Origin: Leucobacter sp042726155
Lineage (GTDB): Bacteria > Actinomycetota > Actinomycetes > Actinomycetales > Microbacteriaceae
Length of the DNA stretch: 64,000 nt
Reading direction: 5' to 3'
Assembly: GCF_042726155.1 (NCBI RefSeq)
Contig: NZ_JBHXHV010000003.1
Span: 372,001-436,000, forward strand
Part shown: positions 40,959-49,504 of the stretch, piece by piece
Position numbering within the stretch: position 1 is the stretch's first letter
How the letters are laid out: every line of letters begins with the position of its first letter
Notes under the pieces: generated by a model
What the model was told of the DNA's origin: nothing
The model's input: the letters and a program-made list of their open reading frames with translations, nothing else
The model's database searches: none
Program-made: the position numbers and the translations under genes

Positions 40959-43385
40959 ATGGCCTCGGTGCAGCAGACGGTGCGAGTCGACGGGCATCCG
41001 ATCCGGCTTTCGAACCTCGACAAGACACTGTACCCAGACGGTACGACTAAGGGTGAGGTCATCGGCTACTACAGCGCGATCGCGGCGACCATGCTTCCCC
41101 ACTGTGAAGATCGGGCCGCGACCCGCAAGCGCTGGCCGGACGGAGTAGGCGCAGAGGGCAAGCACCCCTCGTTTTTCCAGAAAGACATTGGTGACGATGC
41201 ACCAGACTGGCTGCGGCGAGGCGTCATTCGTCACCGCGACCACGACAACGAATACCCGCTCGTGAACGATGAGGCCACACTCGTCTGGCTCGCGCAGCTC
41301 GCGTCACTCGAAATACATGTGCCGCAGTGGCGCTTCGAAATCCCCCGGGCACAGGCTGAGCTCGCGCAGACGCGCTTGCCACCCGATCGTCTTGTGCTCG
41401 ATCTCGACCCCGGGCCTGGCGTAGACCTTCGCGAGTGCGCACGGGTGGCATTCCTCGCGCGAGACATCCTCACTGACATGGGGCTCGATGCAATTCCGGT
41501 TACGAGTGGCAGCGCCGGGATCCACCTGTACGCGGCGCTTGACGGCTCTCAAACGTCTGATCAGGTCTCCGCTGTCGCACGTGCGCTTGCTCGAGCGCTC
41601 GAGACGGACCACCCGAACGACATCACGAGCAGCATGAAACGAGGGCTTCGCGCGGGCAAGGTGTTCATCGATTGGAGCCAAAACAATGGCTCGAAAACCA
41701 CCATCGCTCCCTACTCGCTGCGCGGGCGCGCCCGCCCGACGGTCGCGGCTCCCCGAACCTGGCGCGAGCTCGCCTCGCCGCATCTGCGTCACCTCGATTT
41801 TCGTGAGGTGCTCGACCGCGTGTCTCGTCGCGGTGATCCGCTCGAGGCGCTCTCTCGCGCGGCCGCCGCGCAGCGCACGACGGAGCGGTTGTCCACCTAC
41901 CGGTCGATGCGGGATGCGGCTCGTACACCGGAACCGGTGCCCGAGCCGTACTCGGCATCACACCGCGCACCGGCAGGCGACTCCCCCGCTCCCGTCTTTG
42001 TGATCCAGCGCCACGAAGCTCGTCGTCTGCACTTTGATTTCCGACTCGAACACGACGGCGTGCTCGTGAGCTGGGCCCTCCCGAAGGGCGTGCCCACCGA
42101 CCCCAAGCGAAATCACCTCGCCGTCCCGACGGAGGATCACCCGATGGAGTACAGACACTTCTCGGGCACCATTCCACGGGGCGAGTACGGAGCGGGTGAG
42201 GTAGAGATCTGGGATGCGGGCACCTGTACCTATGAGAAGTGGCGGGAAGACGAGGTCATCGCGACGCTCACTGGAGCCCCCGACGGCTCGCTCGGCGGCA
42301 CACGTACTTTCGTACTTTTCCGGACGCAGGTCGACCCACCACAGTGGATGATCCACCTCAAGGCCGCACGTTCACAGGAATCCGCGCCGCGCCAGCTGCC
42401 CGCGCCGCGCCCGATGCTCGCAACCCGTTCGCGCGCGTCGAGCCTCGCGAAGCTCACCGCCGAAGAGTGGTCGTTCGAAATGAAGTGGGATGGCATGCGA
42501 GTGATCGCGATTATCGACGCCACTCGCGTGACGCTCACGAGTCGGTCAGGCCGCGACGTCACCGCGAGCTTTCCCGAGATCTGTGAGGCGCTCACGAGGC
42601 TCGACATCGACGGAGCCGTGCTCGATGGCGAGGTGGTAGCTCTCGACCGACGCGGGGCACCAAGCTTCGCGCGCCTTCAGGAACGCATGGGTCTCTCCGA
42701 TACGCGCGATGTGGCTCGTTCGCGCCAGTCGACTCCCGTCCAGTGGTACGCATTCGACGTGCTCGAGGTAAATGGCACCGCGTGTGCGTCGCTCCCCTAT
42801 GACCAGCGCCGCGAGCTCCTCGTCGACGTCGTTGGCGGTGTGTCCGAGGTGCACGCTGAAACAGCGGTCACCGTACCCCCAGCCTTCGACGGAGACGCCG
42901 CTGCAGCGCTCACCGCGAGCCGGGAGCTTGGACTCGAGGGCGTCGTCGCGAAGCGGCGGTCGAGCCCCTACCGCGCGGGCGCCCGGTCACGCGACTGGCT
43001 CAAGGTGCCACTCTTCGACACCGTCGAGGTTGTGGTGATCGGCTGGCGGGACAGCGACTCCGACTCCGCGGGCTTTGCCTCGCTGCTCGTCGCTATCAAG
43101 GGAGTCTCCGACGCGGGACCGGGCGGGCTGAGATACGCGGGCAGGATCGCCAGTGGATTCACGAGTGACGGCCGTAGGCGCACTCGGGCGGATCTCGCTG
43201 CGCACGAGCGTGCCACACCGCCGATCGAGGTTCCGCGCGATGCGCATCGCGAAGCGCACTGGGTGACGCCGCAACTCGTCGGCGAGGTCAGCTATCGCGA
43301 ACTCACCCCGGAGGGGCGGCTGCGACATGCCGTGTGGCGGGGCTGGCGACCCGACCGGGACGTTTCGGAGTTCAGGGCACCGTAG
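40959..43385 (+). CDS. ligD: Multidomain NHEJ ligase LigD (polymerase-phosphoesterase-ligase)
   Basis: 808 residues. The primase-type polymerase comes first (VRVDGHPIRLSNLDKTLYPD; metal site RLVLDLDPGPGVDLREC near residue 148; TSGSAGIHLYAAL). The 3'-phosphoesterase domain is in the middle (FVIQRHEARRLHFDFRLEHD near 348; MEYRHFSGTIPRGEYGAGEV). The ATP-dependent ligase is last (EWSFEMKWDGMRVIAI, with the adenylated Lys near 507; VLDGEVVALD; LEGVVAKRRSSPYRAG). This is the mycobacterial order. ATG 40959 matches the conserved N-terminus; the frame runs on upstream antisense to ku, but that extension is not coding. Works with Ku in double-strand break repair. Confidence 0.96.
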   Translation: MASVQQTVRVDGHPIRLSNLDKTLYPDGTTKGEVIGYYSAIAATMLPHCEDRAATRKRWPDGVGAEGKHPSFFQKDIGDDAPDWLRRGVIRHRDHDNEYPLVNDEATLVWLAQLASLEIHVPQWRFEIPRAQAELAQTRLPPDRLVLDLDPGPGVDLRECARVAFLARDILTDMGLDAIPVTSGSAGIHLYAALDGSQTSDQVSAVARALARALETDHPNDITSSMKRGLRAGKVFIDWSQNNGSKTTIAPYSLRGRARPTVAAPRTWRELASPHLRHLDFREVLDRVSRRGDPLEALSRAAAAQRTTERLSTYRSMRDAARTPEPVPEPYSASHRAPAGDSPAPVFVIQRHEARRLHFDFRLEHDGVLVSWALPKGVPTDPKRNHLAVPTEDHPMEYRHFSGTIPRGEYGAGEVEIWDAGTCTYEKWREDEVIATLTGAPDGSLGGTRTFVLFRTQVDPPQWMIHLKAARSQESAPRQLPAPRPMLATRSRASSLAKLTAEEWSFEMKWDGMRVIAIIDATRVTLTSRSGRDVTASFPEICEALTRLDIDGAVLDGEVVALDRRGAPSFARLQERMGLSDTRDVARSRQSTPVQWYAFDVLEVNGTACASLPYDQRRELLVDVVGGVSEVHAETAVTVPPAFDGDAAAALTASRELGLEGVVAKRRSSPYRAGARSRDWLKVPLFDTVEVVVIGWRDSDSDSAGFASLLVAIKGVSDAGPGGLRYAGRIASGFTSDGRRRTRADLAAHERATPPIEVPRDAHREAHWVTPQLVGEVSYRELTPEGRLRHAVWRGWRPDRDVSEFRAP

Positions 43386-43396
43386 ACTCGTTCGTT

Positions 43397-43936
43397 ATGG
43401 CAATTGGATCGACGATGCACACCTTCGAGGTGGACCTGGCTGACGTGGACCGCGGGGTCTACGAGCAGTTCACCATGCGGGTGGCGCGCCACCCCTCGGA
43501 GACCGAGGCGTTCATGGTGACGCGCATCTTGGCGTATTGCTTGGAGTACACGGAGGGCATCGCCTTCGGTGGCGGCGTTTCGACCACCGACGAACCAGCG
43601 GTGTTCGTGCGCGACATGACCGGAGCGATGACGTCCTGGATCGAGGTCGGCGCCCCCGACGCTGCGCGCGTGCACTCCGGCAGCAAGCTGGCCGATCGGG
43701 CGGTGGTGTACACGCACCGAGATCCTGAAAAAGTCGTTGCGGCATGGTCGGGCAAGACGATTCATCGCGCGGCCGAGATCGCGGTGGTGAGCTTCGATGC
43801 GGGGTTCGTCGCAGACGTCGTCGACGCCGTCGCGCGACGAAATGCATTTACCCTCTCGCGCACCGAGAGCCAGATCTATCTCGAGCTCAACGGCACCCAC
43901 GTGAGCACCGAAGTTCACGAGCACCGCGCCGCCTAA
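43397..43936 (+). CDS. YaeQ family protein
   Basis: 179 residues with the YaeQ pattern: MAIGSTMHTFEVDLADVDRG, VYEQFTMRVARHPSETEAFM, RILAYCLEYTEGIAFGGGVS, then SWIEVGAPDAARVHSGSKLA and VVYTHRDPEKVVAAW. The fold is related to PD-(D/E)XK nucleases, with E, D and E/K residues in these blocks, but YaeQ activity is undefined. It lies 11 bp behind ligD on the same strand. Stop overlaps the convergent soxR stop by 4 bp. Confidence 0.9.
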   Translation: MAIGSTMHTFEVDLADVDRGVYEQFTMRVARHPSETEAFMVTRILAYCLEYTEGIAFGGGVSTTDEPAVFVRDMTGAMTSWIEVGAPDAARVHSGSKLADRAVVYTHRDPEKVVAAWSGKTIHRAAEIAVVSFDAGFVADVVDAVARRNAFTLSRTESQIYLELNGTHVSTEVHEHRAA

Positions 43937-44469
43937 TCGGGGTTGCGCAGTCGCTCTGCCGTCTCTGCTGGATCGATCGCCGCCGGATCGATCTCAGCTG
44001 GATCGATCGCCGCCGGATCGATCTTCGGAAGCAACCGCGGCCCGGGTCCGTCCGCTGAAAGCGTGTCATCCGGGTTGAAGACGCGACAGGTGCCGAGAGA
44101 GAGGCACCCGCAGCCGATGCACCCAGTGAGTTCCCGCTCCATGCGTTCAATTTCAAGCCTTCGTGCCTCTAGCTTTCCTCGCCAGTGACTGCTGATGCGC
44201 TCCCAATCGCGCTTGCTCGGCATGCGGTCGGCGGGTAAACGCGCAAACTCGGCGGCGACCTCCGCGAGCGGCACGCCCATGCGCCCCGCAACCCTGATGA
44301 TGGCGACGCGACGCAGCACGTGACGCGAGTATCTGCGCTGATTCCCGGCTGTGCGCACACTGGCAATCAGTCCCTCGCGTTCATAGAAGTGCAGAGCAGA
44401 CACCGCCACGCCGGTGCGCTCAGCCACTTCGCCGATCGCGAGCAGGTCGGTGGGCCCGAGTTTCGTCAT
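43933..44469 (-). CDS. soxR: SoxR-type redox-sensing MerR regulator
   Basis: 178 residues from ATG 44469 (GGAG 6 nt upstream). The MerR helix-turn-helix reads LLAIGEVAERTGVAVSALHF followed by YEREGLIAS and RRYSRHVLRRVAII. The [2Fe-2S] cluster motif is GCIGCGCLSLGTC (C-x2-C-x-C-x5-C). After the usual end it carries an extra tail of IDPAAIDPAEIDPAAIDPAE encoded by a 30-bp tandem duplication (43968-44027). It is divergent from an MFS exporter whose promoter contains a SoxR box. It should activate that exporter on exposure to redox-active compounds, as in other actinobacteria. Confidence 0.94.
   Translation of the reverse strand: MTKLGPTDLLAIGEVAERTGVAVSALHFYEREGLIASVRTAGNQRRYSRHVLRRVAIIRVAGRMGVPLAEVAAEFARLPADRMPSKRDWERISSHWRGKLEARRLEIERMERELTGCIGCGCLSLGTCRVFNPDDTLSADGPGPRLLPKIDPAAIDPAEIDPAAIDPAETAERLRNPD
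43964..44026. repeat. 30-bp tandem duplication at the soxR 3' end
   Basis: CTGGATCGATCGCCGCCGGA plus TCGATCTCAG occurs twice in a row with near identity, encoding the alternating Ile-Asp-Pro-Ala tail of SoxR. In-frame (10 codons per unit). Confidence 0.8.
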
Positions 44470-44504
44470 CACTGCTCCATTCGGGCAATGCGGCACATCA
44501 TTGC

Positions 44505-44535
44505 TTGACCTCAACCTTACTTGAGGTTCTACGGT
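44505..44535 (+). promoter_or_regulatory. SoxR-controlled promoter of the MFS gene
   Basis: The palindrome ACCTCAA-N6-TTGAGGT (44508-44527) is a SoxR box. It lies inside a 19-bp spacer between TTGACC (44505-44510) and TACGGT (44530-44535), the over-long spacing typical of MerR-activated promoters. The expected transcription start, about 6 nt on, falls at the ATG of the MFS gene (44542), so its mRNA may be leaderless. Confidence 0.85.
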
Positions 44536-44541
44536 GTGATC

Positions 44542-45969
44542 ATGCCCTCGAACACTTCTGAGATTCCAGTCGTCGATCGGGCCGCAACCCCACCGGGGAC
44601 GTGGCGCGACCTCTTCAGCCCCCAGCACCTCCCCGCAGCTCTCGTGCTTGCTGGCGGCGTCGCGATGTACGCGACGAACGTGTACGTGACGGCCGCGTTA
44701 CTCCCGTCAGCGGTCGCAGAATTCGGTGGTGCGGAGTTCTTTGCGTGGGCTGCGACCGCGTTCCTCACTGCGTCCGTGATTTCATCGATGCTCGTCACAC
44801 GCGCGGTTGCCCGATTCGGGTCCGCGCGCTCGTATGTTGCCGCGTTTGTCGTTTTCGCAGTCGGCACGCTCATTAACATGCTGGCTCCCTCGATGGGCGT
44901 GCTTCTTGCGGGCCGGGCCGTGCAGGGGCTCGGCGGCGGGTTGCTGGCGGGACTCGGCTACGCGGTCATCCGCACCGCACTACCCGAACGCCTCTGGACG
45001 CGCGCGGCTGGCCTCGTCTCGGCAATGTGGGGCGTCGGCAACCTTCTCGGCCCTGGCCTCGGCGGACTCTTCGCGCAGTTCGGCGTATGGCGCGGCGCCT
45101 TCGCCCTGCTCGCCGTCATCGCGCTGGCACTCGCGTGGATCTCGCGAAAGGCCGTCCCGGGGGCCGCGAACAACACCGCTGACGTTCCGCCGATCCCGGT
45201 CCTGGGTCTGACCCTTCTCGCCCTAGCCGCCGCAGCTTTCAGCGTGACAGCGGTGTTGCCGCGTGGAGCCGCCACCGCGGTGGGTCTCGGCCTGTCGATT
45301 CTCGTACTCATCGCGTTTGTCGCTCGAGAGCGTGTCGCAAGCGCAACCGTGCTGCCCAGGCTCACGTACCGACGGGGTAATCCCCTGAAGTGGGTTTACC
45401 TCACGCTCGGATTGCTCAGCGCGGGCGCGATGGCAGAGGCATTCGTGCCGCTGTTCGGGCAACAGCTCGCGCAGCTCTCGCCGCTGATCGCCGGATTCCT
45501 GGGCGCCGCGCTGTCGGTGGGCTGGACGACCGCGCAGTTACTCAGCGTGAACATCAACTCCGCCCGGGGTCGCCGTGCGGTAATGCTGCTCGGACCGGGC
45601 GTACTCGCCGCGGGCCTGTTCGCCTACGCGGCACTCGCCGCTGACGGCGCCGATGGCTGGCTCGTGCTCGCTTGGGCAGCCGCGCTGTTCACTGCGGGCT
45701 GCGGCATCGGCATGGCGTTTCCGCACCTCAGCGTCGCGGCCATGCGCAGCTCGAGCGATCCGAGCGAGGGCGCCAAAGCCGCGGCGGGCGTCAGCACGAC
45801 GCAACTCATCGCGAATGCTGTGTCGTCAGCAATAGTAGGCATTCTCGTTGCGGCGGGCGGCCCGTCACCGCTCGGCTCCGCTCAGATGATGGCCGTTGGC
45901 ATCGGCGTCGCCGCGCTCGTCGGCGTTGGATGCGCGGTGTTTGCAATTCGAGTACGTCGAACTAGGTAG
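44542..45969 (+). CDS. MFS drug/redox-compound exporter, SoxR target
   Basis: 475 residues, 12-14 predicted helices. It starts MPSNTSEIPVVDRAATPPGT, with a first helix at LAALVLAGGVAMYATNVYVT-like sequence. Motif A region RAVARFGSARSYVAAFVVFA and motif C-like GLVSAMWGVGNLLGPGLGGL point to a proton-coupled efflux pump of the DHA group. The C-terminal half has VMLLGPGVLAAGLFAYAALA and ends VFAIRVRRTR. No Shine-Dalgarno precedes the ATG, consistent with a leaderless transcript from the SoxR promoter. Confidence 0.9.
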   Translation: MPSNTSEIPVVDRAATPPGTWRDLFSPQHLPAALVLAGGVAMYATNVYVTAALLPSAVAEFGGAEFFAWAATAFLTASVISSMLVTRAVARFGSARSYVAAFVVFAVGTLINMLAPSMGVLLAGRAVQGLGGGLLAGLGYAVIRTALPERLWTRAAGLVSAMWGVGNLLGPGLGGLFAQFGVWRGAFALLAVIALALAWISRKAVPGAANNTADVPPIPVLGLTLLALAAAAFSVTAVLPRGAATAVGLGLSILVLIAFVARERVASATVLPRLTYRRGNPLKWVYLTLGLLSAGAMAEAFVPLFGQQLAQLSPLIAGFLGAALSVGWTTAQLLSVNINSARGRRAVMLLGPGVLAAGLFAYAALAADGADGWLVLAWAAALFTAGCGIGMAFPHLSVAAMRSSSDPSEGAKAAAGVSTTQLIANAVSSAIVGILVAAGGPSPLGSAQMMAVGIGVAALVGVGCAVFAIRVRRTR

Positions 45970-45977
45970 AAACATTA

Positions 45978-46000
45978 ACTAGTCCGTGTAATGATCTAGT
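45978..46000. promoter_or_regulatory. Candidate operator of the PadR-type gene at 46002
   Basis: Inverted repeat ACTAG-N13-CTAGT with TAATGAT, a possible -10 element, inside. It ends one base before the ATG at 46002, so transcription from this site would again leave almost no leader. Autoregulation by the PadR protein is inferred from position only. Confidence 0.45.
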
Positions 46001-46001
46001 C

Positions 46002-46349
46002 ATGGGAAACGCGGGCTGGCCAAGCGACTGGGTACGATCTGCCCTGCCCGGTGTCGTCGTCGCACTGGTGAGCGATGAAGAGGCGTACGGGTATCTCATC
46101 GCGCAGCGTCTCGCGGCGGCTGGCTTCGGTTCAATCAAAGGGAGCACGCTCTATCCGCTGCTCGCCCGTCTCGAGCAAGAGGGCACGCTGCTAGCGACCT
46201 GGCGAGAGGGTGACGGCGGCCCCGGGCGAAAGTACTACGCGGTCACCGCGGCAGGTCGCCAGTGGCTTACCGGCTTTCGCTCATCATGGGCCGCGTTCAC
46301 GATCGCAACCACCTCGGTCCTCAATTCGATGGAAGGCGCAGCGCCATGA
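46002..46349 (+). CDS. PadR-family transcriptional regulator
   Basis: 115 residues, compact PadR: MGNAGWPSDWVRSALPGVVV, ALVSDEEAYGYLIAQRLAAA and SIKGSTLYPLLARLEQEG, then the wing WREGDGGPGRKYYAVTAAGR. Typical of small PadR proteins paired with a membrane protein. The stop overlaps the next gene's ATG (46346-46349). It starts 32 bp after the MFS gene, so some read-through is possible. Confidence 0.93.
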   Translation: MGNAGWPSDWVRSALPGVVVALVSDEEAYGYLIAQRLAAAGFGSIKGSTLYPLLARLEQEGTLLATWREGDGGPGRKYYAVTAAGRQWLTGFRSSWAAFTIATTSVLNSMEGAAP

Positions 46350-46780
46350 CTCACGAAACCAATCACACGAGCAGCGCGACATATACCGACGAGCTCGCGG
46401 AGGAACTCCAGCTGCGCGACGTCCCGCAAGACGCAATTGATCGCATCGTTCTCGAAACGATTAGCCACCTCGCGGATTCTGGAGAGGATCCGCGGGAAGC
46501 CTTCGGCTCCCCCGCGAGCTATGCCGATGCGTTCGCGCCGCGCACTTTTTCACGTCGAATGCTCTTTCCGCTGGTGCTCCTCGCAGCAGCCCTGGGCTTC
46601 GGTGGGGGCCTCATGCTTATCAACGGCATTCTCGGCACGCTCAGCTCGTCGGTCCAGCTGTGGGGGCTCGGCCCGGCTGCACGCGTGTCAATCGGTATCG
46701 CACTGCTGGTCGGCCTCGGCGCGCTGCTTTCGGTCATGGCCGTCCGGTCACGAAGGCGCTCCGCCACCTGGCGGGTGTAA
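46346..46780 (+). CDS. PadR-associated membrane protein (HAAS-like N-terminus)
   Basis: 144 residues. A soluble N-terminal helical region (YTDELAEELQLRDVPQDAID, RIVLETISHLADSGEDPREA, FGSPASYADAF) resembles the HAAS signalling domain found with PadR regulators. Two membrane helices follow (LFPLVLLAAALGFGGGLMLI; VSIGIALLVGLGALLSVMAV) with a basic tail. Coupled to the PadR gene by an ATGA overlap. It probably acts in the same envelope-stress-type regulatory unit. Confidence 0.82.
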   Translation: MTHETNHTSSATYTDELAEELQLRDVPQDAIDRIVLETISHLADSGEDPREAFGSPASYADAFAPRTFSRRMLFPLVLLAAALGFGGGLMLINGILGTLSSSVQLWGLGPAARVSIGIALLVGLGALLSVMAVRSRRRSATWRV

Positions 46781-46820
46781 GAAGGCGAGCGTCAGCAGGC
46801 CCTTGCGGCACAACGACCGC

Positions 46821-48068
46821 TCAGATGACGGCACCCGAGCCTGGGAGAGCTAGCTTGCCGGTGTGACGGTCTGCTGCGGTTCGAATGTCATCGAGCGCCG
46901 CATCGGTCACGCGAGGGTGGCCGATCTCGCCGAGCGTCTCCGCCAGGTGCTCGTGTATGCCCGCGGCCACCTCGGCGACGATCGTCAGCACCCGGTCAAC
47001 ATCAAGTCCGGATTCTTGGGCGGACGCGATCCATTCCGCAGGTCCGATCGTAAGGTAATTTGTCATACCATCAACGGGCATCGCGAGGTTTTGCGCATAG
47101 TCCGCAAACATTCCGATGGGAATCGCGTCGTAGATTGGCGCGAGTTGTAGCCCCCCGGCGGTAAACAAAATCGAGTAGTTCTTCCCGTGGGCGTCGGCGT
47201 TCCCAATCATCGAGTTGAACGCATACTGCCGGTAGAAATCGTAGCCGAGCTCGTCATCTCCGGTCGCTTCGCGCAGCATCGCGGTAATTTCGTCAGTGCT
47301 CACGAGATATTTGTCGCCGCCGTGATTCAGGGCCTGCGTAAAATCCTCAGCGTGAATGCGGTGCGGTATTCCGTCAGCATCAATTGCCCTATCGAAGCGC
47401 ACAACCTGGAACGCAGACTGCCCAGCAAAGTGTCGTCGCTCGGTGTCTGGAGCCGCGATCCCCGACAGTTGAGCCAGTCTCATCGTTGCTGTCTCGATGA
47501 GTTCAAGACCGGCGTGAACTTTCGATTCTGGCTTTACGATATGCGTCGACGGTGACGCTGAATCCGACCAAAAGAACTGCTCTCCAATCTGCGCAAACGC
47601 GAACTTGCCCTGAGCTCCAGCCAGAGAAAAACGTGGTGCGTCTCCATAGTCCTCGTCGAACCCCGATCCGCCCTCCTTGATGTCCGCGATCCGCGCAGCT
47701 ACCAGCGCCTCTGACGCGACCCGAGAGAACGCTTCTTCGCGTGTCGGCCCGTTGAGGTCAGGATGCAGCACTACTCCACCCGGAAGGTCGCCCCCGATGG
47801 CTTCGAGCAGGTCCCAGGTTGCTGTCGACTTTGCATGCGTCACCCGCCGGATGCTGTCTTTCGCCGACTGGCGTTCAGGGATGAGCGCGTCTAGGAAGTT
47901 CTGAGGTGCCCCTGCTTCGATCTTCCGGTCTGAACGCATCGACAGTGATAACTCAGCCGACGAATTGGGATCACGCACAAACCGTGGCTTATCGAGGTCG
48001 AAGTCGCGCTCGAACCGACCAACGTATTCACCGCACACCCACGCGTGCAGCACATCGCGCACGGCCAT
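46821..48068 (-). CDS. hipA: HipA-family serine/threonine kinase toxin
   Basis: 415 residues. Kinase features: ATP-binding FSLAGAQGKFAFAQIGEQFF, THIVKPESKVHAGLELIETA, QVVRFDRAIDADGIPHRIHA, EDFTQALN, the catalytic/metal loop NSMIGNADAHGKNYSILFTA (N-A-D-x-H-x-K-N) and LAPIYDAIPI (DFG-equivalent Asp). All catalytic residues look intact. Homologues phosphorylate tRNA synthetases and induce dormancy. The ATG at 48068 overlaps the antitoxin stop (TGATG); a TTG one codon earlier is possible. Confidence 0.92.
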   Translation of the reverse strand: MAVRDVLHAWVCGEYVGRFERDFDLDKPRFVRDPNSSAELSLSMRSDRKIEAGAPQNFLDALIPERQSAKDSIRRVTHAKSTATWDLLEAIGGDLPGGVVLHPDLNGPTREEAFSRVASEALVAARIADIKEGGSGFDEDYGDAPRFSLAGAQGKFAFAQIGEQFFWSDSASPSTHIVKPESKVHAGLELIETATMRLAQLSGIAAPDTERRHFAGQSAFQVVRFDRAIDADGIPHRIHAEDFTQALNHGGDKYLVSTDEITAMLREATGDDELGYDFYRQYAFNSMIGNADAHGKNYSILFTAGGLQLAPIYDAIPIGMFADYAQNLAMPVDGMTNYLTIGPAEWIASAQESGLDVDRVLTIVAEVAAGIHEHLAETLGEIGHPRVTDAALDDIRTAADRHTGKLALPGSGAVI

Positions 48069-48712
48069 CAAGCCATCTCGAGGGTCTTGGCCCTCACCAC
48101 TGCTGGCAATGGCGAACCGACCGCTGTGAGCGCTCGAATCGCTGTGACATTGCCCAACCGTGCCTCGCCACGCCGTTCGAGCCGCCGATAGGCCTTCGTG
48201 TCCATCTGAGACCGACTGGCGGCTTCTTCGACCGTCAATCCGTGCAGCAAGCGCGCGTCTTGAATTTTGCGTCCGACTGCTTCAGGAGTGGGAAGATTCT
48301 CGCGGTGCATGAGCTTCCGAAATACGTCGCGCACGAGCTCGTCTTTTCCACTCGTCGCGGCGCGAACGATCGACGCACCGCCGAAGCCCGTGGGCTGAGG
48401 ACTGCCAGCGAAATACTCGCGAAGCAGGCTCGCAGGATCGGACGAGCGCTGCAGCGCCTGGATCCGTTCCACCAACCGAGCTCTGCGGCGCTCGACGACA
48501 TGCTTGAACGAACGAGTGTTGAGATACTCAATGAGGTCAGCTTGAGATTGGAGCGACAGTGCGCGTCGCCCCGGTACCTCGCGACGACCGTCCACGACCA
48601 CCCACGCGCGGCCAACGCGCTTCGCGTTGATCTTGCCCCTGCGGGCAAGCTCGCGTGCGCGCTGCACGGAAATGCCCTCACCACGCGCATAATCCGCGAT
48701 TTGCAGCTCCAT
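48068..48712 (-). CDS. HipB-position antitoxin with two predicted DNA-binding domains
   Basis: 214 residues, twice the length of classical HipB. The N-terminal part (MELQIADYARGEGISVQRAR, ELARRGKINAKRVGRAWVVV) looks like an excisionase/MerR-type winged helix. The middle (SLQSQADLIEYLNTRSFKHV and on) is helical. The C-terminal part (VGRKIQDARLLHGLTVEEAA with SRSQMDTKAYRRLERRGE) is an XRE-type helix-turn-helix like HipB. Start at 48712; an alternative at 48730 lies inside the operator. It is the expected antitoxin and autorepressor of the pair. Confidence 0.85.
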   Translation of the reverse strand: MELQIADYARGEGISVQRARELARRGKINAKRVGRAWVVVDGRREVPGRRALSLQSQADLIEYLNTRSFKHVVERRRARLVERIQALQRSSDPASLLREYFAGSPQPTGFGGASIVRAATSGKDELVRDVFRKLMHRENLPTPEAVGRKIQDARLLHGLTVEEAASRSQMDTKAYRRLERRGEARLGNVTAIRALTAVGSPLPAVVRAKTLEMA

Positions 48713-48753
48713 GACACAAGACTTTCGCAAGCGCTAGGGAAAGTCAAGTGTCA
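48712..48753. promoter_or_regulatory. Operator palindrome of the HipBA-type operon
   Basis: 15-bp arms TGACACAAGACTTTC (48712-48726) and GAAAGTCAAGTGTCA (48739-48753), with 13 of 15 positions paired, around a 12-nt centre. It overlaps the antitoxin start codon, the classic place for autorepression. Confidence 0.7.
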
Positions 48754-48756
48754 TGA

Positions 48757-49329
48757 CTAAATCACGATTGTCGCAGCTGACGCGTCAACCCGGCGTACAC
48801 GGGTCGCTCCCCAGACGATGAATGTCGCGATGGCGAGGAGCACAATACCCCCGACAATCGCTGCAATGGACAGGGCGACGCCGGGCCAGATCAGGGCGAG
48901 GATGCCGCCGACGAGCAGCACCGCGCCGGGCACGATGCCGATGCTCGGCTTGCTCCGCGCGAAACGTGCGCCGGCGAATAGCCAGAGCGCACCAATCGCG
49001 ATCAGCCCGAACGCCGCGAAGCTCACAAGTGCGCGCGCTGTCGCGCCGGTAAACGCCATCGCGACCACACCCGCGACGATGAGCAGGATGCCGCCGAGCG
49101 ACCCGCGGCCCCGCGCGATCAATACGGCACCGTTTGCGATCAAGGCCGAGCCGAAGAGCACCACCAAGATCCAGCTTGCCGAGAAGAACGGCCAGATGAT
49201 GAGCGCGAGACCAATCAAACCGACGACGACACCGAACGTGATCACGCTGCGCTTCGGGAACCTGCGGGTCGCGCCAGCCGGGCCCGACGAGCCGCTGGGC
49301 GACGAGAAGGGAATGGGGTGCTGGGACAC
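48757..49329 (-). CDS. HdeD/DUF308-like membrane protein
   Basis: 190 residues from a GTG preceded by GGAGG at 5-nt spacing. After a polar start (VSQHPIPFSSPSGSSGPAGA) come six short hydrophobic segments: ITFGVVVGLIGLALIIWPFF, ILVVLFGSALIANGAVLIA, GGILLIVAGVVAMAFTGATA, and VPGAVLLVGGILALIWPGVA among others. The repeated G-x-x-x-x-x-W-P pattern (LALIIWPF; LALIWPGV) is the HdeD/DUF308 signature. The role is unclear; enterobacterial HdeD relates to acid resistance. Confidence 0.85.
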   Translation of the reverse strand: MSQHPIPFSSPSGSSGPAGATRRFPKRSVITFGVVVGLIGLALIIWPFFSASWILVVLFGSALIANGAVLIARGRGSLGGILLIVAGVVAMAFTGATARALVSFAAFGLIAIGALWLFAGARFARSKPSIGIVPGAVLLVGGILALIWPGVALSIAAIVGGIVLLAIATFIVWGATRVRRVDASAATIVI

Positions 49330-49504
49330 GGAAACCTCCGGGTTCGGGTGGTGACGCTCGAGAAAGTCGTTTGCACGCGACCACCGGGTGCAATGGTCGC
49401 TACGTGCTCGTAACTGTACGGGGCCGTCCTCGGCATTCGCCGCGAAATCAAGCGGTGATCGCCAGAGGCGTAGCTCAGAGTGAAAGTCGCTCGCTACTGC
49501 CAGA

